Shown here: piece by piece, positions 1 through 6,958 of the stretch
Layout of the letters: every line of letters begins with the position of its first letter
Position numbering within the stretch: the first letter of the stretch is position 1
Assembly: GCA_003450555.1 (NCBI GenBank)
Contig: DMFQ01000481.1
Span: forward strand, 1-13,205
Source: Ktedonobacter sp.
Lineage (GTDB): Bacteria; Chloroflexota; Ktedonobacteria; Ktedonobacterales; Ktedonobacteraceae
Length of the DNA: 13,205 bases
Direction: 5' to 3'
The notes under the pieces: model-generated
Database searches by the model: none
What the model saw: only the letters and a program-made list of their open reading frames with translations
Told to the model about the DNA's origin: nothing
Translations under genes and position numbers: made by a program

Positions 1-174
1 AACTGCGACAAACAGCAAGCAGCGTCCTCAAGAAGAGTAAGCGGGTTCGATCCTCTTCGTCCCAGCTAACCCTTTGTGCTCAACCTACTCAATGTGGTGG
101 GCGGTATGCTCCTGCCACTCGTGCTGGTGTTGATGATTCTCCTCTGTAACGACCGCCGCTTGATGGGACGCTAA
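1..174 (+). pseudogene. Decayed C-terminal end of an Nramp-type metal transporter (5' end outside window)
   Basis: Reading codons from base 1, the stretch after an in-frame TAA at 67-69 encodes a hydrophobic helix followed by a short basic end (GGMLLPLVLVLMILL, then CNDRRLMGR, stop at 172-174). This resembles the last transmembrane helix and tail of Nramp/MntH-family divalent-metal transporters, where a helix of type NGVLLPxVLxFMLLL is followed by NDRRLMG. The residues just before the stop (GFDPLRP) resemble the loop preceding that helix (NPIKAL type), so the TAA looks like a nonsense change inside a former gene. Bases 1-45 do not match the expected preceding helix, which suggests further damage such as a frameshift. 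The family match is from memory and the fragment is short. A chance hydrophobic stretch is the alternative. Confidence 0.45.
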
Positions 175-261
175 TCAATCTTGAGCAAATTTTTAGCTTT
201 CTCCCCATTTTCTTTAGTGTCCATTGACCTCCCTTGAGCTACCTTAAAGAGGTGAGAAAAG

Positions 262-279
262 TGTACCAATAAATGTACA
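262..279. promoter_or_regulatory. Inverted repeat TGTAC-N8-GTACA upstream of the KimA-like gene
   Basis: Perfect 5-bp arms (262-266 and 275-279) flank an 8-base AT-rich spacer. The shape suits an operator for a dimeric regulator. It overlaps the left arm of the hairpin at 276-301. No regulator is identified, and 5-bp arms can arise by chance. Confidence 0.3.
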
Positions 280-334
280 GGCAGGGCTTGTCCTGCCTGT
301 ATTCCATGGGCAGGTGCAAGTCCTACCCATGGAA
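276..334 (+). repeat. Two tandem related hairpins just before or over the KimA-like gene start
   Basis: The first hairpin has perfect 10-bp arms, TACAGGCAGG (276-285) and CCTGCCTGTA (292-301), with a 6-base loop. The second has 13-base arms, TTCCATGGGCAGG (302-314) and CCTACCCATGGAA (322-334), with one C/A mismatch and a 7-base loop. The two directly abut and share the pattern GGCAGG-N(4-5)-GTCCTRCC, offset by 29-30 bases, so they look like a duplicated element. No T-run follows either one, which argues against a Rho-independent terminator. The right arm of the second overlaps the purine-rich stretch (331-337) that could act as ribosome binding site for the ATG at 353, so a leader structure controlling translation, or a tandem operator, is plausible. 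Confidence 0.6.
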
Positions 335-352
335 GGGAAAGTAATACATGCT

Positions 353-2872
353 ATGACTGACAAAGACTATCCACTTATCATGGATGAGGACGATCCTTCC
401 CTGCTCGTTCGTCCCGAGGTGCGCCAGGGCAGTTTGCCAGGCAATGTACGAGTGCGCTTCGTACGCCCAAAGAATCCCACCTTGCGGCGTATCAGCTACG
501 GAGTGCTCGAAGCGACTGAAGTCACACAGGCGCCACAAGGTGTTTTCGGGCAAATCAAGCGCCTGCTCATTGGAGCACCCATCCCCACCGCCCGAGCGGA
601 GCACGAGCGGTTGACTAAATTCAAAGCCCTGGCCGTCCTCTCATCCGATGCTATCTCCTCGGTCGCTTATGCGACCGAGGCCATTTTGGCCACCTTGATC
701 GCTGCCGGATCGGGGAACTTGGGGCTTACCTTACCGATCTGCTTTGCCATCGTGGGGCTGCTCAGCATTGTGGCTCTTTCCTACCGCCAGACGATTCCAG
801 CCTACCCCAACGGTGGGGGCTCCTATATTGTGGCGAAGGATAACCTGGGAACGCTGCCAGGGCTGCTTGCCGCCGCCTCGCTCATGATCGATTACGTGCT
901 CACCGTTTCGGTCAGCGTGGCCGCTGGCGTGCAGGCCCTCGCGACCCTCTTTCCGGTCCTATCGCCCACGTTCGACGTGGTAACGATTGATGTGGCACTG
1001 GTGCTGCTCATCATGGTCGTCAATTTGCGTGGGGTGCGCGAGTCGGGCTCGATCTTTGCCATCCCCACCTACATTTTCATCGGCAGTGCCCTGTTGCTCA
1101 TCGTCGTGGGCGGCATCAAATCCTTCTTCCTCGAGTACCATCCCATTATCGGCCACTTCCAATATGTTGCCGCTACTGAACCACTCTCCATCTTTCTGAT
1201 TCTCAAATCGTTTGCGGCCGGCTGTTCCGCGATGACAGGTGTCGAAGCTATCTCGAATGGGGTACCTGCCTTTAAGAAGCCAGAGGCGCGCAATGCAGCA
1301 GCCACCCTGACGTGGATGGCAGTGATTCTTGGAACCCTCTTCATAGGCATCACGCTCCTGGCGACCTCCTATCATGTCGAGGCGAATGCAGCGGGTAATC
1401 CGACGGTCATTGGGCAGATCGCCCAGCAGGTGTTTAGCGGGCCATTGTTCTTCATGTATCCGGTGTTCCAGCTCGCCACGCTGCTCATCCTCACGCTGGC
1501 CGCCAATACCAGCTATTCCGACTTTCCTCGCCTGGCTTCACTGCTGGCGCGCGATCATTTCCTGCCGCACCAGTTCGCCTTCAGAGGGGATCGCCTGGCA
1601 TTCTCGATTGGCATCGTGTTCCTGGCCGTCCTTGCCAGCCTGTTGCTCGTCGTCTTCAAAGGCGATACGACATCACTCATCAACCTGTATGCTGTCGGTG
1701 TTTTCCTGTCGTTTACCCTCTCACAGAGTGGGATGGTGCGCCACTGGTGGCGTCTGCGCAGTGAACACAAAGGGTGGCAGCGCAGCCTTGCCATCAATGG
1801 CTTAGGGGCAGCGACTACTCTGCTGGTGGCGGTGGTGATCGCCTCCACCAAATTCCTTGAGGGTGCCTGGATTGTCGTGGTGCTTATCCCGCTGCTCGTC
1901 GCGATGTTTCTTGCTATCAGCCTGCACTACCAGCGCGTTGAGCGCGAACGCACTACCGAGATTCCTATCCATCCGAAGGATATCCAGCACCGTCTCATTG
2001 TGCCGATTACTGAACTGAATGTTGCTGCCAAACAGAGTTTGGCCTATGCCCGTTCGATCTCATCCCACGTCACGGCTATCCATGTGGCAATCGATTGCAA
2101 GGAGACCGACGCCCTGGCTCGCACCTGGCAGGAGTGGCAGCAGAGCCTCTCTGAAAACGAGCAGTCTCAACTTGAGGTCGTGGAGCCAGCGCGTCGTTCG
2201 TTCCCGCGCTCCGTACTCGATTACATCGATGCTTTGGAGCAGCAGTATCCTGGCGATACGCTGACGGTCGTCCTGCATGAGATTGCTGAACCCTCCCTCT
2301 TGAAACGACTGTTCAGAAACCTTATCGTTCTGCGCTTAAAGATCGCGCTGTTCTTACGACCAAACATTGTGGTGACCGATTTTGTGCCGCCTCAGCAATC
2401 CGGCGACATGCCCATCCGTCCAATCAATATTCGTCATCGCTTCATCGTTCCGATTGCAGAGTTGGACCGTGCTTCGGTTCAGAGTCTGGCCTACGCACGT
2501 TCGATCTCCCCACATGTGACTGCGGCGCACGTGGCTATTGAAGCGCAAGATGTTGAGAAGGTGCGTGCCAAGTGGGAGCGTTTGCAAACGTATCTTACAA
2601 AAGAGGAAGAGACGCACCTGGTCGTGATTGAGTCACCATATCGGTCCCTTGCGCGCCCGCTCCTCGCCTATATTGATACAGTGCATGAAATGCATGCTGA
2701 GGAGACCTTGACCGTGATTCTGCCCGAATTTGTGGTTGCCCATTGGTGGGAATATCTCTTGCATAATCAGACGGCGTTCCAGTTGAAAACCGCGCTGCTT
2801 GCTCGACCGGGCATCGTCGTCACGGATATTCCACAGCACCTGCGTCGCCAGTCGAAGGATAAAATGGCATAA
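353..2872 (+). CDS. KimA/KUP-like potassium transporter (APC superfamily) with a duplicated UspA-like C-terminal domain
   Basis: An inner-membrane K+ importer closely resembling Bacillus subtilis KimA (YdaO), which probably works by proton symport. The membrane core covers about residues 90-525 and carries the APC signature PNGGGSYIVAKDNLG (152-166). Residues matching the K+-site residues remembered for KimA (D36, Y43, D117, T121, T230, Y377) are present at D99, Y106, D180, T184, T295 and Y446, with near-constant offset. KimA normally has one cytosolic UspA-like tail. Here two consecutive copies occur (about 546-678 and 696-827), both with QSLAYARSIS. Only the second keeps the usual WW...LHNQT segment. 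The protein is 839 residues against about 607 in KimA, the excess being the extra tail and a longer N-terminus. Alternative in-frame starts are GTG 314 and ATG 329, but both lie inside a hairpin; ATG 353 was preferred, though its purine-rich site (331-337) is 15 bases away. Some relatives are annotated as amino-acid permeases. Confidence 0.88.
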   Translation: MTDKDYPLIMDEDDPSLLVRPEVRQGSLPGNVRVRFVRPKNPTLRRISYGVLEATEVTQAPQGVFGQIKRLLIGAPIPTARAEHERLTKFKALAVLSSDAISSVAYATEAILATLIAAGSGNLGLTLPICFAIVGLLSIVALSYRQTIPAYPNGGGSYIVAKDNLGTLPGLLAAASLMIDYVLTVSVSVAAGVQALATLFPVLSPTFDVVTIDVALVLLIMVVNLRGVRESGSIFAIPTYIFIGSALLLIVVGGIKSFFLEYHPIIGHFQYVAATEPLSIFLILKSFAAGCSAMTGVEAISNGVPAFKKPEARNAAATLTWMAVILGTLFIGITLLATSYHVEANAAGNPTVIGQIAQQVFSGPLFFMYPVFQLATLLILTLAANTSYSDFPRLASLLARDHFLPHQFAFRGDRLAFSIGIVFLAVLASLLLVVFKGDTTSLINLYAVGVFLSFTLSQSGMVRHWWRLRSEHKGWQRSLAINGLGAATTLLVAVVIASTKFLEGAWIVVVLIPLLVAMFLAISLHYQRVERERTTEIPIHPKDIQHRLIVPITELNVAAKQSLAYARSISSHVTAIHVAIDCKETDALARTWQEWQQSLSENEQSQLEVVEPARRSFPRSVLDYIDALEQQYPGDTLTVVLHEIAEPSLLKRLFRNLIVLRLKIALFLRPNIVVTDFVPPQQSGDMPIRPINIRHRFIVPIAELDRASVQSLAYARSISPHVTAAHVAIEAQDVEKVRAKWERLQTYLTKEEETHLVVIESPYRSLARPLLAYIDTVHEMHAEETLTVILPEFVVAHWWEYLLHNQTAFQLKTALLARPGIVVTDIPQHLRRQSKDKMA

Positions 2873-2890
2873 CTTTGGTTCCTCTGGTAT

Positions 2891-2904
2891 ACGTTTAACG
2901 TTTA
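2891..2904. repeat. Tandem heptamer ACGTTTA x2
   Basis: Two perfect, directly abutting copies of ACGTTTA lie in the gap between the KimA-like gene and the KdpD-type kinase gene. Abutting heptamers can be a direct-repeat binding site for an OmpR-family regulator such as KdpE, but no such consensus is known for this lineage. The rest of this 276-bp gap (2873-3148) shows no gene, no convincing sigma-70 promoter and no clear terminator. Confidence 0.25.
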
Positions 2905-3083
2905 CCTCATAGTTGCCAGATGCTGGTAGGTTAGTGGACCCTTCCTCGTGATGAGAGGCATGAACCACACAAAATCTTGAACACATTTTGAGATGTCCAG
3001 GCACTCTCTTGAGCATCCATTGATATGCTTCGGGTTATAGTAGAAGGGTGAGGAAAGACCTGGTATGTGGGCTATAACTGCAC

Positions 3084-3117
3084 AGTCAGGCTCTAAATAC
3101 ACCCTACCTTACTGACT
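3084..3117 (+). promoter_or_regulatory. Inverted repeat AGTCAG...CTGACT followed by TTT, upstream of the kinase gene
   Basis: Perfect 6-bp arms (3084-3089 and 3112-3117) are separated by 22 bases and followed by three T residues. The loop is long for a terminator. It lies 31 bases before the kinase start, so a leader structure or operator is as likely. Weak evidence. Confidence 0.2.
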
Positions 3118-3148
3118 TTTCTGCTTATGTCGCGCCTGGAGTGAGATC

Positions 3149-4849
3149 ATGGCATCGGTTACACATTTCCCACCAATCGAGGCAAGAGAAGGGCCGCGGT
3201 GGAGGCGGTACCTCATCGATAGTACCCTGTCGATTGCAGGGGCACTTGTGGTCACCGGCATCATTGACGCGTTGCACCTCTACCCACGCATCCCAAATAT
3301 CTCGGTCATCTATCTGCTGGTGGTTCTGACGCTGGCAAGTACTCGTGGGCGCTACTCCGCTGTCCTTGCTTCTGTCGTGGCCTTTCTCGCCTTTGATTTT
3401 TTCCTCGTCCCTCCGTTGTACCTGTTTACGATCAACCGCGTGGAAGAATGGCTCGCGCTTTTTGTTTTTCTGGCGACAGCAATTCTGACCGGTCAATTGG
3501 CCTCAGCGCTACGCGAGCGGGCAGAGCAAGCGGCCCGCCGGGAGCGCGAAACGCGCATCCTCTTCGAACTGGTGCATGTGACAAACCGAGAGGACGATCT
3601 TGAGCACCAACTGAGCATTATCGCACACGGGGTGGTCGAAGTGTTTGCTCCCTGGGGCGTGCAGGACAGCGCCCTTCTTCTGCCCGATGGGAAGGGACGC
3701 CTCACGGTTCAGGCGTGCACGCGTCAACCGATGGAGCAGCAGGCACTTTCGTCCGATGAGCAATCCACGGCGGCATGGGTAATGGAACATGGCCAGACAA
3801 TGGGCCTCTATGATGATCCCGCTCTCACTTCCCAGAAGTCTATCCCTTCCGTGCTACGCGTCATTGTGCACAGTTCGGTAGCTGGACGATCCCCACGTCG
3901 CACCATCCGCATGCTCCCGCTCAAAATGGGACAACAGGTGGTGGGGGTGCTCCGCTTGCGTATCCTGCATGATCCACAACAGTTCGACAAAGAAAGCAAC
4001 TGGGAGGTGGAACGCGAACGACCAGATCCACGAACGACGTTTTTTTGGACTTTTCTCGATCAAGCGGCGTCCGTGATCGAGCGCGCGCGTTTACGCCGTG
4101 AAAGCGTCCATATGGAGGTATTGCAACGCACGGATGCTCTGCGCGTGGCACTCCTCTCCTCAGTCTCGCACGATTTGCGTACGCCCCTCTCCTCGATTAA
4201 GGCAGCCGCCAGTTCCCTGCTCCAGGAGGACGTCCAGTGGGATGATGAGGCTCGGCGCAGTTTCGCCCTTAGCATTGAACGTGAGGCCGACCGCCTCAAT
4301 CGCCTGGTGGGCAACTTGCTCGATATGTCACGCATTGAAGGAGGGGCGCTCAAACCTGAGAAAGAGTGGTATCCCCTGAATGCGCTCCTTCATGAGGTGC
4401 TGGAACACATGCAACCAACTCTGCAAGGGCGCGTCGTGAATATGCACCTGCCGGGCAATTTACCACAGGTCGAACTGGACTACGTGCAGATGGATCAAGT
4501 TTTGACCAATCTCATAGAGAACGCGTTCCTCTACACACCACCGGAGTCGCCGATCGATATCAGCGTCCATCGCGAAGGGGCCCAAATCGTTATCAGCGTA
4601 GCTGATCGCGGCCCAGGCATACCTTCCAGCGATCTGGAGCGCGTGTTCGACAAGTTCTACCGCGTCCACCTGAAGCAGCATAACGCTGGCTACCCGGGAT
4701 ACCATACAGGCTCAGGGCTGGGACTGGCCGTGTGTAAGGGATTGGTTGAGGCACATGGTGGACGGATCTGGGCGGAAAATCGGGAGGGTGGAGGAGCGAT
4801 CTTCCAGGTGGCGCTCCCGGTTGGCAAGAAAGAAGGCATACTGGTATGA
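3149..4849 (+). CDS. kdpD: KdpD C-terminal half: membrane sensor histidine kinase (DUF4118-GAF-HisKA-HATPase)
   Basis: Membrane histidine kinase that should autophosphorylate and pass the phosphate to the KdpE encoded next to it. Four hydrophobic helices (about residues 25-118) form the KdpD-type DUF4118 sensor. They are followed by a basic linker rich in Arg, as in KdpD (about 121-136), and a GAF-like region (about 140-275). The H box has phospho-acceptor H341 (SSVSHDLRTPLSSI), the N box has N454 and N458, the G1 box is DRGPGIP (486-492) and the G2 box GSGLGLAV (521-528), so catalysis looks intact. At 566 residues it lacks the roughly 400-residue N-terminal KdpD_N plus UspA part of a full KdpD (894 in E. 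coli). That part is encoded separately at 11564-12844. The start is supported by GGAG (3138-3141), 7 bases upstream. The stop overlaps the KdpE start by 4 bases (ATGA), implying translational coupling. Confidence 0.93.
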   Translation: MASVTHFPPIEAREGPRWRRYLIDSTLSIAGALVVTGIIDALHLYPRIPNISVIYLLVVLTLASTRGRYSAVLASVVAFLAFDFFLVPPLYLFTINRVEEWLALFVFLATAILTGQLASALRERAEQAARRERETRILFELVHVTNREDDLEHQLSIIAHGVVEVFAPWGVQDSALLLPDGKGRLTVQACTRQPMEQQALSSDEQSTAAWVMEHGQTMGLYDDPALTSQKSIPSVLRVIVHSSVAGRSPRRTIRMLPLKMGQQVVGVLRLRILHDPQQFDKESNWEVERERPDPRTTFFWTFLDQAASVIERARLRRESVHMEVLQRTDALRVALLSSVSHDLRTPLSSIKAAASSLLQEDVQWDDEARRSFALSIEREADRLNRLVGNLLDMSRIEGGALKPEKEWYPLNALLHEVLEHMQPTLQGRVVNMHLPGNLPQVELDYVQMDQVLTNLIENAFLYTPPESPIDISVHREGAQIVISVADRGPGIPSSDLERVFDKFYRVHLKQHNAGYPGYHTGSGLGLAVCKGLVEAHGGRIWAENREGGGAIFQVALPVGKKEGILV

Positions 4850-5580
4850 GTAGAGGTGGGGCGCGCATTCTGGTGGTTGATGACGAACGGGAGATTGTGC
4901 GCATCTTGCAGCGCAGTCTCGCGGCCCACGGGTACCGGGTGTTCACAGCGGGAAGCGGTCACGAGGCCATCGAGGCAATGGCACAGCACCGACCTGATCT
5001 CCTGCTGCTCGATCTCAGGCTACCGGATATGAGTGGACTGGAGGTGTGTCGACGAGTGCGAGCGGAATCGAATGTGCCGATCATTGTGCTCTCTGTGAAA
5101 GATACTGAACGTGACAAGGTGATCGCACTCGACCTGGGGGCTGACGACTACGTTTCCAAACCTTTTGGGATAGATGAAGTGCTGGCTCGTATCCGCGTCG
5201 CCTTGCGCCATGTAGCAAACGCTGCAACGGAACCAGACTTTCGTGCTGGCCCGTTGTACGTTGACTTCGCACTGCGACGAGTCACGGTCAACGGGCAGGA
5301 AGTCTCGTTGACGCCGACCGAGTTCGATCTGCTCAAAGTCTTGATCACGCAACGGGGCAAGATTTTAACGCGGCAGATGTTGCTTGATCAAGTGTGGGGG
5401 AGCAGCGCTCACGCCAAGGCTCACAGCCTCCATGTCTATGTCGGGCAATTACGCCGAAAAATTGAAGCAGTGCCAGAGCGTCCTCGCTTTATACTCACCA
5501 TCCCGGGAGTTGGATACCGTTTCAACGAGGATGGAGAACTGCATGAGCGTACCATCTCAGAAATCATGACAACATCTTGA
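4846..5580 (+). CDS. kdpE: KdpE-type response regulator (OmpR/PhoB family)
   Basis: DNA-binding response regulator expected to activate the kdp genes when phosphorylated by the kinase encoded immediately upstream. The receiver domain (about residues 6-122) has the acidic pair D12/D13, phospho-acceptor D56 (LLLLDLRLPDMSG), the switch residue S83 and K105 (SKPF). A winged-helix domain follows (about 134-227) with the typical elements LTPTEFDLLKVL and an end of type IPGVGYRF. Its 244 residues are slightly longer than E. coli KdpE (225), because of a short C-terminal tail. The start ATG overlaps the kinase stop (ATGA), typical of a paired two-component system. The alternative of another OmpR-family regulator is unlikely in this context. 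Confidence 0.93.
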   Translation: MSRGGARILVVDDEREIVRILQRSLAAHGYRVFTAGSGHEAIEAMAQHRPDLLLLDLRLPDMSGLEVCRRVRAESNVPIIVLSVKDTERDKVIALDLGADDYVSKPFGIDEVLARIRVALRHVANAATEPDFRAGPLYVDFALRRVTVNGQEVSLTPTEFDLLKVLITQRGKILTRQMLLDQVWGSSAHAKAHSLHVYVGQLRRKIEAVPERPRFILTIPGVGYRFNEDGELHERTISEIMTTS

Positions 5581-5680
5581 GGGTGTTGCCTGTTCTCCGT
5601 AGCCCCTATTTAGCGATTGTGCGCTACACTGAAAACGAAGGGAAAGAGTGGCTCTCACGCTACAACGATTCTTTTGCTAT

Positions 5681-5687
5681 GGAGGAG
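5681..5687 (+). promoter_or_regulatory. Shine-Dalgarno site that sets the start of the UspA-like gene
   Basis: GGAGGAG precedes ATG 5691 by 3-5 bases. The reading frame stays open upstream as far as a TTG at 5577 overlapping the kdpE stop, but no comparable site precedes that TTG, and the UspA fold begins at 5691. Confidence 0.6.
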
Positions 5688-5690
5688 ATC

Positions 5691-6245
5691 ATGAATACAG
5701 TCCGTATGCTCCTGCCCTTTACGCATGGGGTAGATCTTTGCGCAATTGAACACGCGATACGGCTCGCTAAGAGTCGGAATGCAACGCTTGTCCCTCTTAC
5801 AGTGGTCAGCGTCCCAAAAGGGCGAAGAACGGGGGGCGCGCGACTTGAGCATATTCAACAGTCGAAAGACTTTCTTGAGGCCGTCCAACAGAAGGCAGCC
5901 AGGTACCAGGTGCCTGTTGAACGCTATGAAGTGTTTACCAGTAATATACGCCAGAGTATCGCGACGCTCACATGGGAACTACATTGTGATAGCATCCTGG
6001 TGTTTGTCACCGGTCAGAAAGGCGTGTTGCTGGACGCTCGTGAGATCAAACAGCTTCTCGAAGGGGAAACTGCACAAATCTTCATGGTTCGCCTGGAACC
6101 GAACAACAGAGGAAGCGTGAGACATCTACTGGGGAAAACGCTCTCGCTGTGGTCACGAGGAAAGCGGAAGGACGAAGTCTACCATGGACAAGAGTATCCT
6201 GAAAGCGTAGCTAAAACGCCGGTCAAGATAGGAACAATCGACTGA
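5691..6245 (+). CDS. UspA-fold protein inside the kdp operon
   Basis: A 184-residue soluble protein whose first 135 residues follow the alternating strand-helix order of universal stress proteins: strand 3-9 (TVRMLLPF), helix 13-28, strand 31-39 (ATLVPLTVV), helix 50-71, strand 74-82, helix 84-96, strand 100-106 (SILVFVTG), helix 114-124, strand 127-133. The canonical ATP site G-x2-G-x9-G(S/T) is not visible: the fourth strand is followed by TGQKGVLLD and no later GS/GT, so it may not bind ATP as classic UspA does. A basic tail of about 50 residues (136-184) has no recognised domain. It sits between kdpE and an orphan receiver gene in one transcription direction. A role as adaptor or modulator of Kdp signalling is a guess from position and from the UspA domain normally built into KdpD. 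Confidence 0.65.
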   Translation: MNTVRMLLPFTHGVDLCAIEHAIRLAKSRNATLVPLTVVSVPKGRRTGGARLEHIQQSKDFLEAVQQKAARYQVPVERYEVFTSNIRQSIATLTWELHCDSILVFVTGQKGVLLDAREIKQLLEGETAQIFMVRLEPNNRGSVRHLLGKTLSLWSRGKRKDEVYHGQEYPESVAKTPVKIGTID

Positions 6246-6259
6246 AAGGAGCTTCAGGC

Positions 6260-6712
6260 ATGCCTGGTGCACGTATCCTGCTTGTCGAAGACGATGCCGT
6301 ACTGTGTGACGTTATTGGGCGAAACTTGCGCGCACGAGATCATGAGGTGAGCGTGGCGATGGATGGTCAGAGCGCGCTTACGCACCTGCGTTCTGAAAAG
6401 TTTGATCTTATCATCCTGGATATCAACCTGCCTGATCAGACAGGATGGGATGTGCTCCGCGTTGCGCAACACGAAGGATACCTTCGCCCACAGAAAAAAG
6501 AGGAAGGTGCCGCTACACTCCCAGTAGTTGTGCTCTCGGCTGTAAGGGTAAGTCCGGGGCGACTCGCGGAATTTCATCCACTGGCATACCTGCCGAAACC
6601 ATTTCCCATGGAGGCCCTCCTGCGCTTTGCAGCGGAAGCCGCTGTAGGAGTGCCGACAGGCTCGACAGGCTTATGGCACATGGATATGACAAAGGAGGAA
6701 TTGAATGCTTGA
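6260..6712 (+). CDS. Receiver-only response regulator (CheY/Spo0F-like)
   Basis: A 150-residue single receiver domain without an output domain. The acidic pair D11/D12, phospho-acceptor D54 (LIILDINLPD), S93 (VVVLSA) and K113 (YLPKPF) are all present, so phosphorylation chemistry looks intact. The segment between helix 3 and strand 4 is about 10 residues longer than usual and charged (around RPQKKEEGAA, 76-85). The domain is followed by a roughly 20-residue tail ending TKEELNA. The AAGGAG (6246-6251) lies 8 bases before the ATG and overlaps the preceding gene's stop. Lying 15 bases after the UspA-like gene, it probably takes phosphate from the neighbouring kinase, as a sink or as a protein-interaction switch, but its partner is unknown. 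The last 8 bases overlap the microprotein gene. Confidence 0.85.
   Translation: MPGARILLVEDDAVLCDVIGRNLRARDHEVSVAMDGQSALTHLRSEKFDLIILDINLPDQTGWDVLRVAQHEGYLRPQKKEEGAATLPVVVLSAVRVSPGRLAEFHPLAYLPKPFPMEALLRFAAEAAVGVPTGSTGLWHMDMTKEELNA
6691..6698 (+). promoter_or_regulatory. Shine-Dalgarno site of the microprotein gene, inside the receiver gene
   Basis: AAAGGAGG lies 6 bases before ATG 6705, a near-ideal site and spacing. It falls within the last codons of the receiver gene and supports translation of the short gene at 6705-6788. Confidence 0.7.
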
Positions 6713-6788
6713 TCTGCTCATTGTTGTAATCACAATGGCATCGTTTATCGTTCTCATTGGCTTCACACGAGCCTGTGATCGATTGTAA
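6705..6788 (+). CDS. 27-residue single-helix membrane microprotein upstream of kdpF
   Basis: ATG 6705 to TAA 6786-6788 encodes 27 residues: an N-terminal MLDLL, a hydrophobic helix (LLIVVITMASFIVLIGF, about 4-20) and a polar end TRACDRL. A near-perfect Shine-Dalgarno (AAAGGAGG, 6691-6698) precedes it, its first 8 bases overlap the receiver gene, and kdpF starts 12 bases after its stop. Strong translation signals and position argue that it is made. It is not KdpF, which follows with its own signature end. From memory, other kdp operons carry similar unannotated peptides before kdpF, with a helix and an end of type R-x-C-(D/E)-R-L; this was not checked. A plausible role is a small accessory subunit or regulator of the pump or of the membrane kinase. 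Function unknown. Confidence 0.65.
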   Translation: MLDLLIVVITMASFIVLIGFTRACDRL

Positions 6789-6800
6789 GGGGGGCTATGT

Positions 6801-6896
6801 ATGAATACTCCTATCGAGTACATCCTGCTTGGTATCGTGACCCTGGCGATCATTGTCTACCTGGTGATTGCGCTGCTGGCGCCAGAGAAATTTTAG
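6801..6896 (+). CDS. kdpF: KdpF, small subunit of the K+-transporting ATPase
   Basis: Encodes 31 residues forming one transmembrane helix (about 7-27) and ending YLVIALLAPEKF, the characteristic KdpF end (E. coli KdpF is 29 residues). KdpF sits at the KdpA interface and stabilises the KdpFABC complex in the membrane. The ATG is preceded by AAGGGGGG with about 6 bases spacing. An overlapping ATG at 6797 in another frame gives a polar, non-membrane peptide and is rejected. kdpA follows after 62 AT-rich bases. Confidence 0.9.
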   Translation: MNTPIEYILLGIVTLAIIVYLVIALLAPEKF

Positions 6897-6958
6897 GTGT
6901 GTTTTATTGTCTTATATATTCTGTAATCCATTGAATTTTATGAAGTGAGGAAATACCT

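Noticed and set aside
31..68. tRNA-like 3' end (GGTTCGATC followed by CGTCCCAGC)
   Set aside because: The bases flanking the T-loop-like stretch do not form a 5-bp T-stem, no CCA end or matching 5' half is seen, and the segment reads as part of the decayed Nramp-like frame. The GAAGAG/CTCTTC pairing at 32-37 and 53-58 is probably chance.
276..334. Rho-independent terminators
   Set aside because: The stems are strong but no T-run follows, and they lie immediately before or over the start of the following gene.
175..352. ydaO-type c-di-AMP riboswitch upstream of the KimA-like gene
   Set aside because: Considered because kimA in B. subtilis has one, but the conserved core of that motif could not be recognised here.
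5577..5690. TTG-started N-terminal extension of the UspA-like protein
   Set aside because: The frame is open, but the extension has no ribosome binding site, does not fit the UspA fold, and a strong site directly precedes ATG 5691.
6897..6958. AT-rich promoter between kdpF and kdpA
   Set aside because: TATA-like hexamers occur (for example TGTAAT at 6922-6927), but no -35 element lies at a suitable distance, and the genes are otherwise operon-like.
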